A stretch of DNA of 64,000 nt from Cunninghamia lanceolata (Eukaryota; Streptophyta; Pinopsida; Cupressales; Cupressaceae): positions 1,736,001 to 1,800,000 of the forward strand of contig BSBN01001251.1 of NCBI GenBank assembly GCA_027924645.1, written 5' to 3'. The notes under the pieces are model-generated. The model searched no databases and was not told where the DNA came from. It worked only from the letters and a program-made list of their open reading frames with translations. Made by a program: the position numbers and the translations under genes. Positions 34,944 through 47,470 of this stretch are shown here, piece after piece (within the stretch, counting starts at the first letter, position 1; every line of letters begins with the position of its first letter).

Positions 34944-35867
34944 TTAGAATGTTCTTGACATCATCCATTTCAGATGGTTGAGCAGAAGTGGTTGCCTTAG
35001 CAAGTTGTTGAGGTACTGGAAATGCATGGGCACAGGTAGAGCTATATGATTAAGAGCTTCTTGTGGCAAAGGTAAGGTAATTTCTGGGAACATGGGCATA
35101 GGAGGCCTTGGGGGCAATTTTCTAGCATCTATTAAATTATTTTTAGCCTTGACTGCCAACTCATATGCTTCTGGTAGTGTCTGACCTCCAAGAGACTGAA
35201 TCATTACTGATATATCAGAGTTTAAATCTTTGAGGTAAAACACAATAGCCATAGCTGATAATGGTCTTGCTGTAGCAAGAATTCTATCCCAGGTCTTTTG
35301 AAATCTTGAGTTGAAATCAGTCATGGCCTCCTGTGGTGCCCTTTTGATAGTGATCAATTGTTGCAGCAAGGAGGATTTATCACCTTTCTCTTTAAATCTT
35401 GCAAAGAAAGTGTCACCAAGCTGATCCCATGTAGATATTATGTTTGGAGTGAGAGATCTATAACAGTCCAGAGCCTTCCCTTTGAAAGAGGTTGCTAACA
35501 ATCTTATGGCCGCATTCTGATGAGTGATAACATGTACTGTACACACATCAGATACATCTTGCAGATGCTCTTCAAGTGTCTTGAAATCTTCCCCACTGAA
35601 CTTAGGTACAACCTTCAGAGCAGTGGCTGGAATAGCATCCCAAGTTGCTGGTGGTACTGGGAGGATGAGAAGGCTGCCAATGTTCCAATTTGCATAGTTC
35701 CTTGGGGCTGCAGGTGCTCCCATATTTACTCTTTGTGCTACTGCAAACTGATTCACACTTCTTCTTGGAGTAGCAACTAACGGTGGTAAAAGAATACCTG
35801 GATTAGCAGTAGACTAAGCTCTTGTTGTAGGTCCATAGCTCTAGCTCCTTATTACTCTCTAGCTCAT
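34944..35867 (-). pseudogene. Element E gag (retrotrans_gag domain)
   Basis: The likely start is the ATG at 35867, 27 bp after the primer site. The first 40 codons hold three TAG stops, each plausible as Gln. From about 35800 to 34944 the frame is open. It carries the gypsy Gag core: PKFSGEDFKTLEEHLQDVSD, AIRLLATSFKGKALDCY, WDQLGDTFFARF and TDFNSRFQKTWDRI. Confidence 0.85.
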
Positions 35868-35893
35868 ACGATCTTGACAAAAACTTCAAGAAA

Positions 35894-35912
35894 GGTCCCG
35901 CTGAGCGTGCCA
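35894..35912 (-). other. Element E primer binding site
   Basis: On the minus strand TGGCACGCTCAGCGGGACC follows the LTR end. TGG fits the tRNA CCA end. I cannot name the tRNA from memory. Confidence 0.65.
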
Positions 35913-35920
35913 AAAACTAT

Positions 35921-37561
35921 TGATGTATAGAATTGTACAGGTTCTAACACCAACATGGGAAGTTTCAAGAATGTGGAACTTGCTACTTGAAACAACCTCC
36001 AGATTTTAAAGAAGCTGGCTCTTCTCTATTTTAAATGGGTTTTGAGAAAAGGAGAAGAAATTAACATGATTACAGATATAATTAAGTAAATCTAACTATG
36101 GCGATGTACCTGAGTAAAAGTATTCCTTTCAAATTAAGCACAGTGAAGCTATCCTTAAGATTCAGTTATATTAAAGAGTAGATAATGCATGATTAACATA
36201 AACAGATGGAATGAATATAATCAAAGGCTCACAATTAGACACTTTGCAATGACATAGATAATATCAACCAAGGCACAGAACTGAGTTCTTCTCATTAATT
36301 TTCCAACAACATAAAAGGCACAGATACATGCATAGGTACATTAACTTTCTTATCAAGAACAACAAAATAAAGGCAAAATGACATCAACTAGCCACAGTAA
36401 AGTCTCCAACTTCTTTTTTTTATTCTGACAAAACTTATCAAAAATATCTCTATCTCTCTGTCTTTCTCTCTATATGTCTATATATGTGTCAATCTATTAC
36501 AACTATTACATATTTATAACCAAAGATCTGACTCTAGATTGTCTGTAACAACTGAATCCCAACGGCTCAACGGAACTGAAGATAACTCAAAGTCTCCGGC
36601 GGTTACGATCCTTCAAATCTATAACAGCCATCCACTCGTGCAGGCTCATTGGCTGGGGCAAAATATATGCGGCACACCTCTTTCATTGAGATACAAACAC
36701 ATGGCGAGACCCACGCACTTGAAACTTAAAACATACTATAATAGATGGCAGCGTCCGCAGCAAAGCGAGAAACTTCTTCTACTTTCAGAAATGAACAGGA
36801 AAACAACACTTGTTGCATTTCGCAGCTTTCAGAAACATCTACATGTCTTCTTCTGCAAAGCCCTCAAAACTATTTCTTTATGCTCGGGTGACCTCTGCTT
36901 ATGACATCTGTCACAACCCGCATCACTTTAAAATATCAGAGATATTAAAAATGGGACCCAGAGCCTTTAGCGTGCATTAGCTTCAAAGGGAGAAAACTAG
37001 GACAAATGACATCTTCCACGCACACGCTAGCTAACACGTGGTAGCACCCGCATTACTACTTGAAACATTTAAAACTTTTGGAACTCTCCGTGGAAGCTGA
37101 CACTTGGCACAATCTGCACAAAACTCAAGAAGCTTAAAGTTTCTCACTGTAAGGGTCATAAACAAAACTACTCTTCCTCCGTGACCACCACGTGGCATTC
37201 ACCATGCTCAGAACTTGAAACAAACTGTGGCCCATCATCTTTCATTACTAGCGATAACATGATACGGAAAGAAACATGTGGCATCCTCTGCAACAAAATA
37301 AAAAGACACACGGTGCCCTCCGCAAACAACATAGAAACTTAGGGACTGCCTCCGCATGCTACACGTGGCGACCTCTGCACAAAAGCTGAAACTTGAAATA
37401 TTGAAACAATTTGCTATGTGGTGTGCTCCGCACAAAAGCTAATATTAGAAACAATATTGCAACTTTAACTATGGCTTGACACTTGGCAGCTTTAGTACAA
37501 AGCATTAGAAACCTGCGCAGCGATACCTTTGAAACATGCGAATTAAGTTGTGACTGAAACA
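35921..37561 (-). repeat. Element E 5' LTR (limits approximate)
   Basis: Non-coding 1.6-kb sequence beyond the primer site, ending TACATCA at the inner side (minus strand). The outer end is set at TGTTTCAGTC (37561) because element F begins at 37565. The pair LTR is not seen, so both the outer limit and LTR status are inferred. It contains a CT-rich microsatellite (about 36449-36485). Confidence 0.55.
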
Positions 37562-37564
37562 AAA

Positions 37565-37776
37565 TGTAGAGTCTTTGACACTCTACAATAACTTGATTAA
37601 GAATTTGGTAATATAATGATGAATCTTTTGGAGACTGGGTTTTCCCCTCTTTGAAGGTTTTCCCATGGTATATCTTATGTCATTTTGTTGTGAGTTTATA
37701 CTTTGTGCGTGTTTCATTTATTTTGGTTGCACAACCAGATAGTCCTTCATTGGACCCTCCCACTATGACTACATCA
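37565..37776 (+). repeat. Element F 5' LTR
   Basis: TGTAGAGTC...TACATCA, aligned over its length with 44570-44782. The first 23 bases form an imperfect inverted repeat (TGTAGAGTC / CACTCTACA). Confidence 0.8.
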
Positions 37777-37778
37777 AG

Positions 37779-37790
37779 TGGTATTAGAGC
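37779..37790 (+). other. Element F primer binding site
   Basis: TGGTATTAGAGC, one transition away from the initiator Met tRNA complement, two bases after the LTR. Confidence 0.82.
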
Positions 37791-37970
37791 ATAAGATTTG
37801 AGTCTTGAGGAGGGTAATCAGTTGTTCCATGGGTTCTACTTGTGAACAGACCGTTGAACTAAGGCAACCTCCAAGAAACTTGTCAATAGATCATTGGTTG
37901 AGAGGTAGTTGCAAGGGGTTATTGTAGGTGGACTGCCAACTAAAGGTAATTCACACTGAATTTAGGAAAT

Positions 37971-39150
37971 ATGTCATCACAAAGAGTTTATGGAGTTGTC
38001 AACATTGCCATAAAGTTGAATGAGGTATTGGAAGAGGTAAGAGAAAATATGATTCAATTGAAGGCTTTAGAGGAACATAGAAAAAGGAGACAGCCTAAGG
38101 GATGATGATGAGAGTGATGTGGAGGAAGATGCTAGAGAGGATGTGCAAGACCTAGAAGATTAGTAGGAAGAAATAGAGTAGGTGAAGGTTTTAAAGGCTA
38201 TTTCCAAAATCAGTAAGAGACCTAGAATGGAAGCTCCAAACTACTATAGTGATTTGAATCCATAAGAACTTATTGATTCGATAAATGACCTCGATAAGTA
38301 TTTTGAGAATGAGGAGATTGAATGCCCTGAGACAGTTAGGTTTGTGAAGATCAATTTGAAGGGACATGCTATTGTTTGGTGGAAGGAAGTATAACTAGAA
38401 ATAAATAGAAATGGACAAGAAAGAATAACAAAATTAGAGAGGATGGTTTCAAAACTAAAAAGGCAATTCATACTAATGGACTATGAACTAGAACTATTAA
38501 AGAAGTTTCAAAGTTTGAGGCAAAGGAATGGGACTATGAAGGAATACACCAAAAAATTTCACAAATTGATTATTAAGATAGGGCATAGTGAGGCAAACAA
38601 AGAGAAGGTTGTGAAATACATCAATGGGTTGAGAGAAAGCATTCAAGAAGAGTCGAGTCTGGTCAAGTTGGCCACCATAGAATAAGCATACCAATTTGTG
38701 ATCAAGGTAGATGACAAGTTAAACAAGAGGTTTGAGAACTTGTAGAATTTATAGGGGAAAAGAGGAGAGGCCCCATAGGGAGAGGTCATAGTGTGGTGAT
38801 AGAAGACCCTAGTTGGAAGATAGAAGAGCTAACAATTTTGCAATGAAGAAAGAAGTTGTGATAATTATTGCAAAGATCAGGAAGATGGCAACTACTACCA
38901 CGAAGACAAAAGGGAAGAAGATGCATACCACAAAGATGGATAACAGAGAGGAAGAGAAGGATATAGGAGGAATAAGAAGAGACCTTTCAAGGGAACATGC
39001 TTCAAGTGTGAAGAATAAGGGCACAGAGCATTTGAATGTTTTCAAGGACAAGGAAAGTGGTCAAAAGGTAGCACTACAGCTACATTTGCGGAAGAAGAAC
39101 CCTAGAGATTATATGAGTCAGGAAACAACCCTAAATATGGAGAATCACTA
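37971..39150 (+). pseudogene. Element F gag
   Basis: ATG at 37971. Acidic region (DDDESDVEEDARED-like, after a frame change), then the gypsy Gag core: DLDKYFENEEIECPETVRFVKI, LKGHAIVWWKEV, LKRQFILMDYELELLKKF and TMKEYTKKFHKL. A zinc knuckle with a TAA inside (CFKCEE-stop-GHRAFEC) lies at about 39000-39040. Stops are TAG and TAA, many in Gln-like positions (two adjacent TAG near 38160). Confidence 0.82.
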
Positions 39151-39800
39151 ATGATGAGGAGGGCTTTGATGAATCATCCTATGGAAGAAGGATCATTACA
39201 AAGAAAGAATTTGTTCAAGACTAGATGCAAGGTAGGAGGGAAGTGTTGTAAAATAATTATTAATAGAGGAAGCACATATAACTTGGTATCAGAAGAAATG
39301 GTTGAAACATTAAACTTGAAGGGGCAAAAATACCCAAACCCTTACATGATTTCTTGGTTACAAAGAGAACATAAGGTAATGGTCAATGTACAATATTGGG
39401 TAAGATTCAAAATAGGGAGTTATCATGATGAAGTATTGTGTGATATAATGCTAATGGATGTGTGTTATCTATAGTTGGGGAGGCCATGGTAGTTTGATGA
39501 GTAGGCTATACATGATGGGAGAATAAATACATATATTGTAACTAGGAATGGCAAGAGACATGAGATAATGTCATTGAAAGGCATAGAAGATCAAGTTTGT
39601 AGAAATACCTAGATATTCTTGGTAGATGGGAAGAAGTTTTTGGATAGATTGAAGCAAGAGAATGTTTGTTTTGTATTGATTCCTAAGGTGTGCAGCACTG
39701 CAGATGAAGGGAGAACCACCGCAAGCAATGGGGAATCACCATAGTAAATTTTAGATTTACTAGAAGAATATAAGGATATCATATTTGATAATATGTTAGA
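39151..39800 (+). pseudogene. Element F protease
   Basis: The protease box reads IIINRGSTYNLVSEE, where IIDSGSTxNLVS is usual, so the catalytic Asp is lost. A stretch typical of gypsy protease, with VWVRF-like and CDIMLMDVCYL segments, follows to 39474. The remainder to RT has stops. Confidence 0.75.
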
Positions 39801-40860
39801 AGGGTTTCCAAGAGTAAGAAACATTAGCCATCACATAGACTTGATTCTAGGAGCTAGTTTGCTAAATAAAGCATTGCATAGTATGACACAAGTAGAGAAT
39901 AAAGAGCTAAATAGGTAGGTATAATAGTTGTTATGGAAGGGTCTACTCCAGGAGAGCTTGAGCCCATGTGTGGTACCCATGGTACTAGAACCCAAGAAGG
40001 ATGGTGAGTGGAGAATGTGTACTAATTCTAATGCAATCAATAAGATCATTGTAAGATATAGATTCTCATTTCTAAGGATGGATAATATTATGGACTATCT
40101 AAGTGGAGTAAAGTACTTCACCAAGATTGACTTGAAGAGTGGTTATCACCAGATCATAATAAGAGAAGCAGATAAATGGAAAATAGCTTTCAAGACTAAT
40201 GAGGGGTAGTATGAGTGGCTCAAACTATGCCCTTTGGATTGACCAATGTGTCAAGCACATTTATGCAACTGATGAATGAGGTATTAAGGAAACTCTTGGG
40301 TAATTTTGTGATAGTTTACTTGGATGATATTTTGATTTTTAGTAAGACCAAAGAAGAACACCTAGAACATATCAAAATAGTATTACAAAAGTTGAGAGAA
40401 GAAAAATTACTTACCAATTTGAAAGAGTGTAGTTCCATGAAGGAATAACTAGCATATTTGGGATTTGCGATCTCATTTGAAGGTTTGAAGATGGATCCGG
40501 AAAAAGTCAAAGCCATTGTGGAGTGGCCTACACTAGAAAATGTAGGAGAAGTAAGATCTTTTAATGAATTGGTTAGTTTCTATAGATATTTCATCAAAAA
40601 AATTAGTAGTATTTATGCATCACTAATTGAGACAATGAGAGGGGACAAAAGGGAATTCAAGTGGACTACAAAGGTAAATAGGATCTTTGAGTTGTTGAAG
40701 AAGAAAGTAGCAAAACAACCAATATTAGCCTTACCAGATTTCAATAAGATATTCCAAGTGGATCGTGATGCAAGTGGAAATGCAGTTGGGGTGGTACTAA
40801 GCCAAGAAGGAAGACCAGTAGTTTATTTTAGTGAGAAGTTGAATGATGCCAAAAAGTGAT
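39801..40860 (+). pseudogene. Element F reverse transcriptase and start of RNase H
   Basis: Gypsy RT in three frames: VVPMVLEPKKDGEWRMC ... YFTKIDLKSGYHQI (39928-40209), MPFGLTNVSSTFMQLMNE with YLDD at about 40318-40329 (40215-40448), and FEGLKMDPEKVKAIVEWP with the RNase H start QVDRDASGNAVGVVLSQ (40458-40859). The RT palm residue before NAINKI is Asn, where Asp is usual. Confidence 0.87.
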
Positions 40861-41358
40861 ATTTAGTCTATGACCAAGAGTTTTATTCCATAATACAAGT
40901 GATTACCTATTACCTAAAGAGTTTATGTTGCACACTAATCATCAAGCACTACAGTACTTGAACAATCAAAGTAAATTGAACCAAAGACATGTGGTGGGTA
41001 GAATTTGTGTAGAGTTACACTTTTGTGCTAAAGCATAGGAGCGGTAAGTCAAACAAGGTTGTTAATGCATTAAGTAGAAGACAAAATATGCTACCAAAAA
41101 TGAGGATAGAAGTAGTCGGTTTTGAGGAGCTAGAACATTTGTATGAGGCTAATCCTAATTTTTTGGAGGCATGGAAGGCATGTAAGGAGACAATGAGCAT
41201 GGATAGGAGTAAGTGGCTAGACTATTTGATTCAAAAGGAGATGTTATTTAAAGGAAGCCAATTATGTATACTAAGAAGCTCCGTGAGAGAGAATATGATT
41301 AGAGAGAAGCATTACAAGGGTTTGAATGGAAATCTTGGGATAGATAAGATAGTTGCCT
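40861..41358 (+). pseudogene. Element F RNase H end and integrase N-terminal region
   Basis: RNase H remnants with a frameshift ([11 protein letters not shown]), then the 112-codon frame 41025-41363 with [18 protein letters not shown] and LFKGSQLCILRSSVREN. It stops where the solo LTR has landed in the integrase zinc-binding region. Confidence 0.8.
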
Positions 41359-42669
41359 TGTAATATCCTCCACAAAATAATTTAACAAATAATTTGAAAT
41401 ATTTGAAATATTTATCAAGATCTTGCAAAATCCCCAATTTTCCACTAAATTTTCACATAACAATATAACTCAAACTTTGGCAAATTTTCGCAAAATCTCT
41501 TGGAAACTTCTTTAATATCATAAATCTGATTTTTAAACTTGATACATAGCAACATGCACAAAAAAATTCTATAAATGACTAATAATAGCAACTATAATTC
41601 TATTACAAAATCTGCCTAGAAAACTCAAACATTGACAATCTATATTTAACAATCTTCTGCCCCAAAAGATAGATAAATCTCTAATAATTTCTCTGATATT
41701 CTAGATGTTTAATACACATAATAATTTACTGTAATAATGGCAAATACAATAGCTACAATAGTAGCAATATCAAACTAAAACAAACTATGATCTAATCCAC
41801 ACCAAACCCTACAAAATACACAATAATAGTGACAATATTTTATGCCAGATTACAATGTGATTTCCACAATTAATGTAGTTGATCTGGATGAGAAATAGGA
41901 ATAGAAAATAACTAACTAACAACAATCACAACTACCACAACACATAACAACAAATCTAAAATCCAAAGCACCACTCAACCGCTACCAAATCCTGCAAACA
42001 CACAAACTAGAACAAGTTGAAATTTTCAACTTCTTGAAGTTCAAATACAACCTCTAAATGAGATTGTCCACCGGAACCAAGGGGTTTTCATCCTCTGATT
42101 CTTGAAAACAATGGGTTTTTATCCACTTATCCCCACACCCAATGGTTTTCATCCTTAGATGAATGATTGAACACAAGTTCTCAAACAATTTGATAGAGTT
42201 TTGGTATATAGAAATTGGATGTCAGAAATGAAGAAATTGCCTCCAATTTATATAGATTTTAGAGCCCATAAATTCCAATGCCCCTCTCTTGGAAAATAAA
42301 TGTTATTTCCAACAACTTCCCTCAAAAGGTGCTCATATGTCATAACCATTGCAAGATTCTCGACTAAAAATAAGCAATAACTTCCCTCTTACAAGTTGTC
42401 ATAATATTTATCATAGAATCAACTATAATTAGGTGCCACATGATCTCCAAAGTTACTAATTTCTCCTTAAGAAACCCCACACCCCATTTTGGGTTGTCAT
42501 CACAATAAAATAATAAAATATATTTAATATTCAATTGGCCCCAATAAAGCAACTTGAAAATATAAATTAATCATGGGTCCAAATATTAAATTTTTTTTTT
42601 TCCAAACTCCTTCTTTAGCCCATGGAAAATATTGGAAATGGGTATTTTTTGCATAAATGGGACATTACA
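41359..42669. mobile_element. Solo LTR in element F integrase
   Basis: 1311 bp, starting TGTAATATCC and ending GGGACATTACA, flanked by the perfect 5-bp duplication TGCCT (41354-41358 and 42670-42674). No coding potential and no second LTR. The F integrase frame resumes on the right. These are the marks of a solo LTR left by unequal recombination. Orientation was not determined. Confidence 0.85.
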
Positions 42670-43860
42670 TGCCTTGATTAGTGAGAACTATTTTTTGCAA
42701 CAAATATGCAAGGATGTAAATATTTTCGTTCAAGGTTTTAGGACTTGCCAGGTGGCCAAAGGAAACAGTTAGAATATTGGCCTATATTATCCACTTCTAG
42801 TACCATAGAAGCCATGGGAGGACATGAGTATGGATTTTGTATTGGGGTTGCTAAGGACACAAAGGGGAAATGATTTAATCATAGTAGTAGTGGATAGGTT
42901 TTCTAAGTAGGCTTATTTCAGTCCATGTAAGAAAAGCAATGATGTGCTACACGTAGTTGATTTATTTTTTAGAGAGGTAGTAAGATTGAATGGTTTGCCA
43001 AAGAGCGTAGCTTTAGATAGAGACACTAAGTTTGTTGTATACTTTTGAAGGACCTTGTGGAAGAAGATGAAAATAGACTTGAAATTTAGCTTAACATACC
43101 ATCCACAGACTGATGGGCAAACAGAAGTAGTGAACATGAGCTTGGGAAACTTACTAAGATGCTTGGTTGGAGAAAAGGTAATAAATTGGGACATGGTCTT
43201 ATCACAGGTAGAATTTGCATATAAAAATTCAATGAATAGGAGTATCATAAAGATACCATTTCAGATTTTAAATTGGAGAAATCCAAAGAATGTATCATAA
43301 CTAAGGGACATCAATAAGGAAGATAAGAGGAGTGCATAGGTAGAAGAATTTGTTAAACACATGAAGAAGGTGCATGAGGAGGTAAGAAACCACTTGGAGA
43401 AGATGAATGATAAGTACAAACACAAAGTTGATAAAACTAGAAGACACAAATATTTTGCGGTAGGAGATGAAGTGATGGTATACCTTAGGAAGGAGAGATT
43501 TCTAGTCAAGACATATAACAAATTAAAAATGAAGAATTTTGGTCCTTACAAAATTATAAAAAGATTTGACTCGGGAAATGCATATGAAGTGAAGTTACCA
43601 GAAGACTTGGGTATATCTCTAGTGTTCAACAATGCATATCTATATCAGTATCATGAACGAGATTCAAAAGGAAGAAACACAAACGATCAAGGGAAAAACC
43701 CCATATCACCATAACTAAAAGAGAAGATCAAGGAAATATTAGATAGTAGGATTGGGAAAAGCATTGAGAATGTGGTAATGCAAGGAGTATTTGGTAAAAT
43801 AGAGAGGAAAGATACAAGAAGAATCGAGCTAGATTTCTAGGGCTAAAATAAATCATCTAG
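42670..43860 (+). pseudogene. Element F integrase core and C-terminus
   Basis: After the solo LTR the zinc-binding remnant (CKDVNIFVQGFRTCQVAK) and core follow: [24 protein letters not shown] and TDGQTEVVNMSLGNLLRC keep the D, D and E. Several TAG/TGA stops lie between (for example near 42906 and 43048). The last open frame (43361-43714) ends in [21 protein letters not shown] and YLYQYH, a common gypsy integrase ending. Confidence 0.85.
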
Positions 43861-44569
43861 GTTTCCCTCTAGTCTCTGGAAACTGAGGGACTCACTTTTC
43901 AATTTACCTGAGGTGTTTGATGTGGGAGCATCCTTAGGGAAATAGAGCAATTCTACATCACCAATGTTCACTTTATTTGTTTATTTGTAGTTTTAGTTGA
44001 CTAATTAGTTGTACAAGAAGTCATTGCATTTTGCCACATTTTACACTTTGGTTTTGCAATTTTGGTATAATGTTCTAGAGGATTATTTGTAGGTCATATC
44101 CATGTTTGAGGTGAATTGGATTCATATCATGACCTATTTAGGTTTGTGGACCTATATCAGACTGGAAAACTATCACAGTTATAGAGTTATTGTTGGTGCC
44201 AGATAATTTGAAGTTTACAACAATCAAGGAAGACATGTGAAGACTTATGGGACCCATGGGAGTATACATTGAGTACCACACAATTTTCTTTTCCATTATT
44301 TTGGTTGGGTTCAAGGAATTAGCTCACATTAGCTGACTACATGTTTCTGGGAATTATGAACTTTACACCACCTTATGGTTGGTACAAATCATTAAGAAGG
44401 CTAGAGATTGATATATATCGGTTTACCATGATCATTTGGAATCAACAAAGAAGATAGAAAACATTTAGCAAGGGTCTAGGGTTTGAGCATGAGCATGAGG
44501 CAGAGGGTTCAGGATGGAGTTTGAAGATAAGAATATCATGAATTTTAATCAAAGGGTTGCGGCCTAACA
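43861..44569 (+). other. Element F 3' non-coding region
   Basis: About 700 bp between pol and the 3' LTR with no open frame. No classical polypurine tract is visible; AAAGGGTTGCGG just before the LTR is the nearest candidate. Confidence 0.55.
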
Positions 44570-44782
44570 TGTAAGAAGTCATTACGGTAGACTATAACTT
44601 GATTAATAATTTTCTAATATAATGATGAATCTTTTGGAGGCTAGATTTTTCCCTCTTTGAGGTTTTTCCTGGGGTATATCTTATGTCATTTTGTTGTGAG
44701 TTTCTATTTTGTGTGTGTTTCATTTGTTTTGGCTACATAGCTGGATAGTCCTTCATTAGACCCTCCCACCATAACTACATCA
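44570..44782 (+). repeat. Element F 3' LTR
   Basis: TGTAAGAAGTC...TACATCA, the partner of 37565-37776. Confidence 0.8.
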
Positions 44783-44785
44783 CAA

Positions 44786-45146
44786 CTCATGCATGGAACG
44801 TGCATGGTGGATAGACTTTGGAGCTTCCTTCCATAAGACTCCCATTAGGGGTGGTTTCCAAAGTATGAATAATATGATGGTGGGAAGGTATACCTTAGAG
44901 ATGAATCTCATTTAAGCATGGTTGGCCATGGTAGACTCTAAATTTGATTCACTAATGGACAAGTGAATGGGATCAATGTGTGGTGCACATCCCTGGTTTG
45001 GCATGGAACCTGTTATCAATTATCAAACTAAATGATTCAAGTGTGTGGTTTGTTTTCTCTAGTGGAGGATGTAAGATAGTGTGAGGAGCTATGGTCCTCT
45101 CTAAGGGTATTCTTGTAGGCACTCTATTTTAGTTAGATACATGGTG
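44786..45146 (+). pseudogene. Element H protease
   Basis: WWIDFGASFHKTP resembles copia WxxDSGASFHxTP with Phe for Ser. Further on, IVRGAMVLSKGILVGTLF is typical of the protease end. Stops and frame changes lie between. The reading LDTW runs up to insertion K and continues with CNNS after it. Confidence 0.7.
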
Positions 45147-47470
45147 TGTTGGCTATAAAAGTTTTAAAACCCCAATTCCCTAAAGATAAACTATACCTAT
45201 GTGTCAAGGATGATAATTTAAGGTAGATACCTTACAACTTATGATTGGGTAGGGACAACAATTGGCCAAATAATAATGATGGGTAACTCCTTCTACTTTA
45301 GGCTTTTCTAGGCCAAGGGGTATTCTTTAGGTATTTAAGATAGGATGATTAAAAGGAAATGAATGAATAAACTCAAGGTCCTAACAACCATAATCGATGC
45401 ACTATGAACTCCAAAATATGTCACTAAGTTTCATGTCAATGTTAGCTACAACTAGAACACTAACACCTCCAAATGATCATATGAGAACTTTCTTGCATAT
45501 GCACCCAAAAATAACATCAATATTATTCCCTAATAAGTGAATCCACTTAGCTTCACATACACACAAGAAAGAAAGATAGCATAATTGTATGATGTTTAAA
45601 TGATTTTTTAGTTCTAGGAGAACATAGGATACATTATGAATTTTATTACAAGATCATATAAGCATAATTGTATGATGTTTAAATGATTTTTTAGTTCTAG
45701 GAGAACACAGGATACATTATGAATTTTATTACAAGATCATATAAGCATGGTGGGACCTAACTCTACTCCTAAGCTAGTGAGGACAAGAGATAGTATGATT
45801 GGAATATGTTTGGTCTTTTACCTTCTAGACCAATACTTACTCCAATGGGAAATAGAACCATATCCTACAAGGAAGAGAGTGCACCTGTAACTCATAAATG
45901 GGACTAGACTTGCATACACAAACAAATTAGAGATAAAATCATTTTTGCAATTAAACATGCCTAATAATCCAACTCAAAACTACAACAACCTAGCTGAAAT
46001 AAAAGAATACTATTACAAAAGGTTTGTAATGCATTCGAATGCTTTTAATCACACATTCATCTATGTCCTATTATAATCATGCCAACAAGTGTGGTAAGAG
46101 AGAACCCCCAACTAGGTTTAAAAATCTTCTTGAGTTGCTACAATCTGCCATGGAGACATTTAGTTACATACACAACTTCAATTGACTACCCTTCATGTGA
46201 TTTATAAAGCATTTTCTTTTCCCTTATAGACCTGACTTGCATGAATTGATGACCTAAATAACCCGAAACACATACAACTATAAAATTATCTCAAAGACCA
46301 ACCCTTTAAAAATATTACATCCTTGTATATATAGAATTTCATTTACATTACATTAAATCTTTTGGGTGGGGTCATAGGAGTCTCTTGCAATCAACATATG
46401 TCATTTATTAATGCAGCAATTTGCACAATAAATCTCCCTTGGATCTATTGATAGGTACCTTGGAGTATAGAGAACATCCACTCCATGCTCAAATAAGTCA
46501 CTAGGTATCAATTTATATGCCTACAAGTGTGTACATTCCATAATCACATTCAAGTCACCCATGCCCATTTTGTTAGTAGCACATGGTCTTGCATCTAAAT
46601 CTACACCCTTGAAAGGTCTTGGAATACTTGGTCTTGATTTGGACATTTACAAACCTCCATTGCATTCATTTGAGAGCATTAATGGTGTGTTAGGGTGTGC
46701 AAGGGAGTAGATGAGAAACCATATTCAAACAATGGACCTCCAAGGAGGACATACATTTAGGGTTTGCAAATTACATAGAAGGTTGAGAATTTTGTAGTGC
46801 AACACTAGTATGGATTATAACTTGGAACACAATGTGCAATTATAGGGAAGGGCTAAAAGTACATAGGGCACATGCATGGTGGAATAGTGGGGTGTTAGAG
46901 TTAGAAAGCAAGGATGCAATTTGTAGGAAAGGGTAAAAATTTTGCCAAGACTATCTGTCAAGAAGAACTTGAGAAGCACTTTACAGAAGTTCTAAAGTTG
47001 CATGGTAACTGTAAAGTTTCATGGGGAACATAAGAGGTAGGAAGTGGAGGTTGGGATGCAACTTGAAAAATTTGCATGTGAGGTCTGAAATTTTTCAAGG
47101 AAGCAAGAAGTTTAGGATGCAGCTTGTAAAAGTTGTAAAGTTGCATGAAACTTTGAAGTTCCCTAAGGAAAAAAGGAGTTGAGAAGTGGAGGTCAGGAAG
47201 CAACTTGCAAGAGTTGTAAAGTTACATGAAAACTCTAAAGTTCTATCAAAATGTGTAAATAGAGCCAAAATCCCTAAAACTTGGAATTTTCAATAGATGA
47301 GTAAATCACAAAGCCTCATATGGGCATGATGAAGCACAACATTGAGCATGACTTGACCAAGGTGGGCCATTTATGAGTTTTTAGATCAATAATCTACGAT
47401 GGGACAAAAATAAGGACATGGGACAATATTTGCAAGCATGAAATGCAAATTTTTGGGTGGGGTGCCAACA
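45147..47470. mobile_element. Insertion K, solo-LTR-like
   Basis: 2324 bp, starting TGTTGGC and ending GCCAACA, flanked by TGGTG (45142-45146) and TAGTG (47471-47475), a 5-bp duplication with one mismatch. Removing it rejoins the H protease frame. No domain recognised and no internal LTR pair, so a large solo LTR is likely. It contains the 83-bp tandem duplication. Confidence 0.78.
45578..45743. repeat. 83-bp tandem duplication
   Basis: 45578-45660 and 45661-45743 are identical except for one base (AACATAGG versus AACACAGG). Confidence 0.95.

Larger units (their letters stand above)
29850..37561 (-). mobile_element. Gypsy-type LTR retrotransposon E
   Basis: Minus-strand Ty3/gypsy element. 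In order: 5' LTR (37561-35921), primer site, gag, protease, an extra RNase H, RT, RNase H and integrase. The extra RNase H is of the kind known from the plant Tat branch, which usually has it after the RT-RNase H. Several hundred-codon stretches remain open. The 3' LTR was not found. The 5' LTR edge abuts element F at 37565. Confidence 0.85.
37565..44782 (+). mobile_element. Gypsy-type LTR retrotransposon F with short LTRs
   Basis: Ty3/gypsy element with LTRs of 212 bp (37565-37776) and 213 bp (44570-44782), initiator Met type primer site, then gag, protease, RT, RNase H and integrase. A 1311-bp solo LTR interrupts the integrase (41359-42669). Many stops. The flanking bases CAAAA and CAACT do not match well, so one flank may have been rearranged. 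No chromodomain is visible after the integrase. Confidence 0.85.

Noticed and set aside
36539..36904. 121-codon plus-strand open frame
   Set aside because: Lies within the presumed LTR of E, on the opposite strand, with no recognisable motif.
45578..45743. 83-bp duplication as a CRISPR or satellite array
   Set aside because: Only two copies with no spacers; a simple local tandem duplication.
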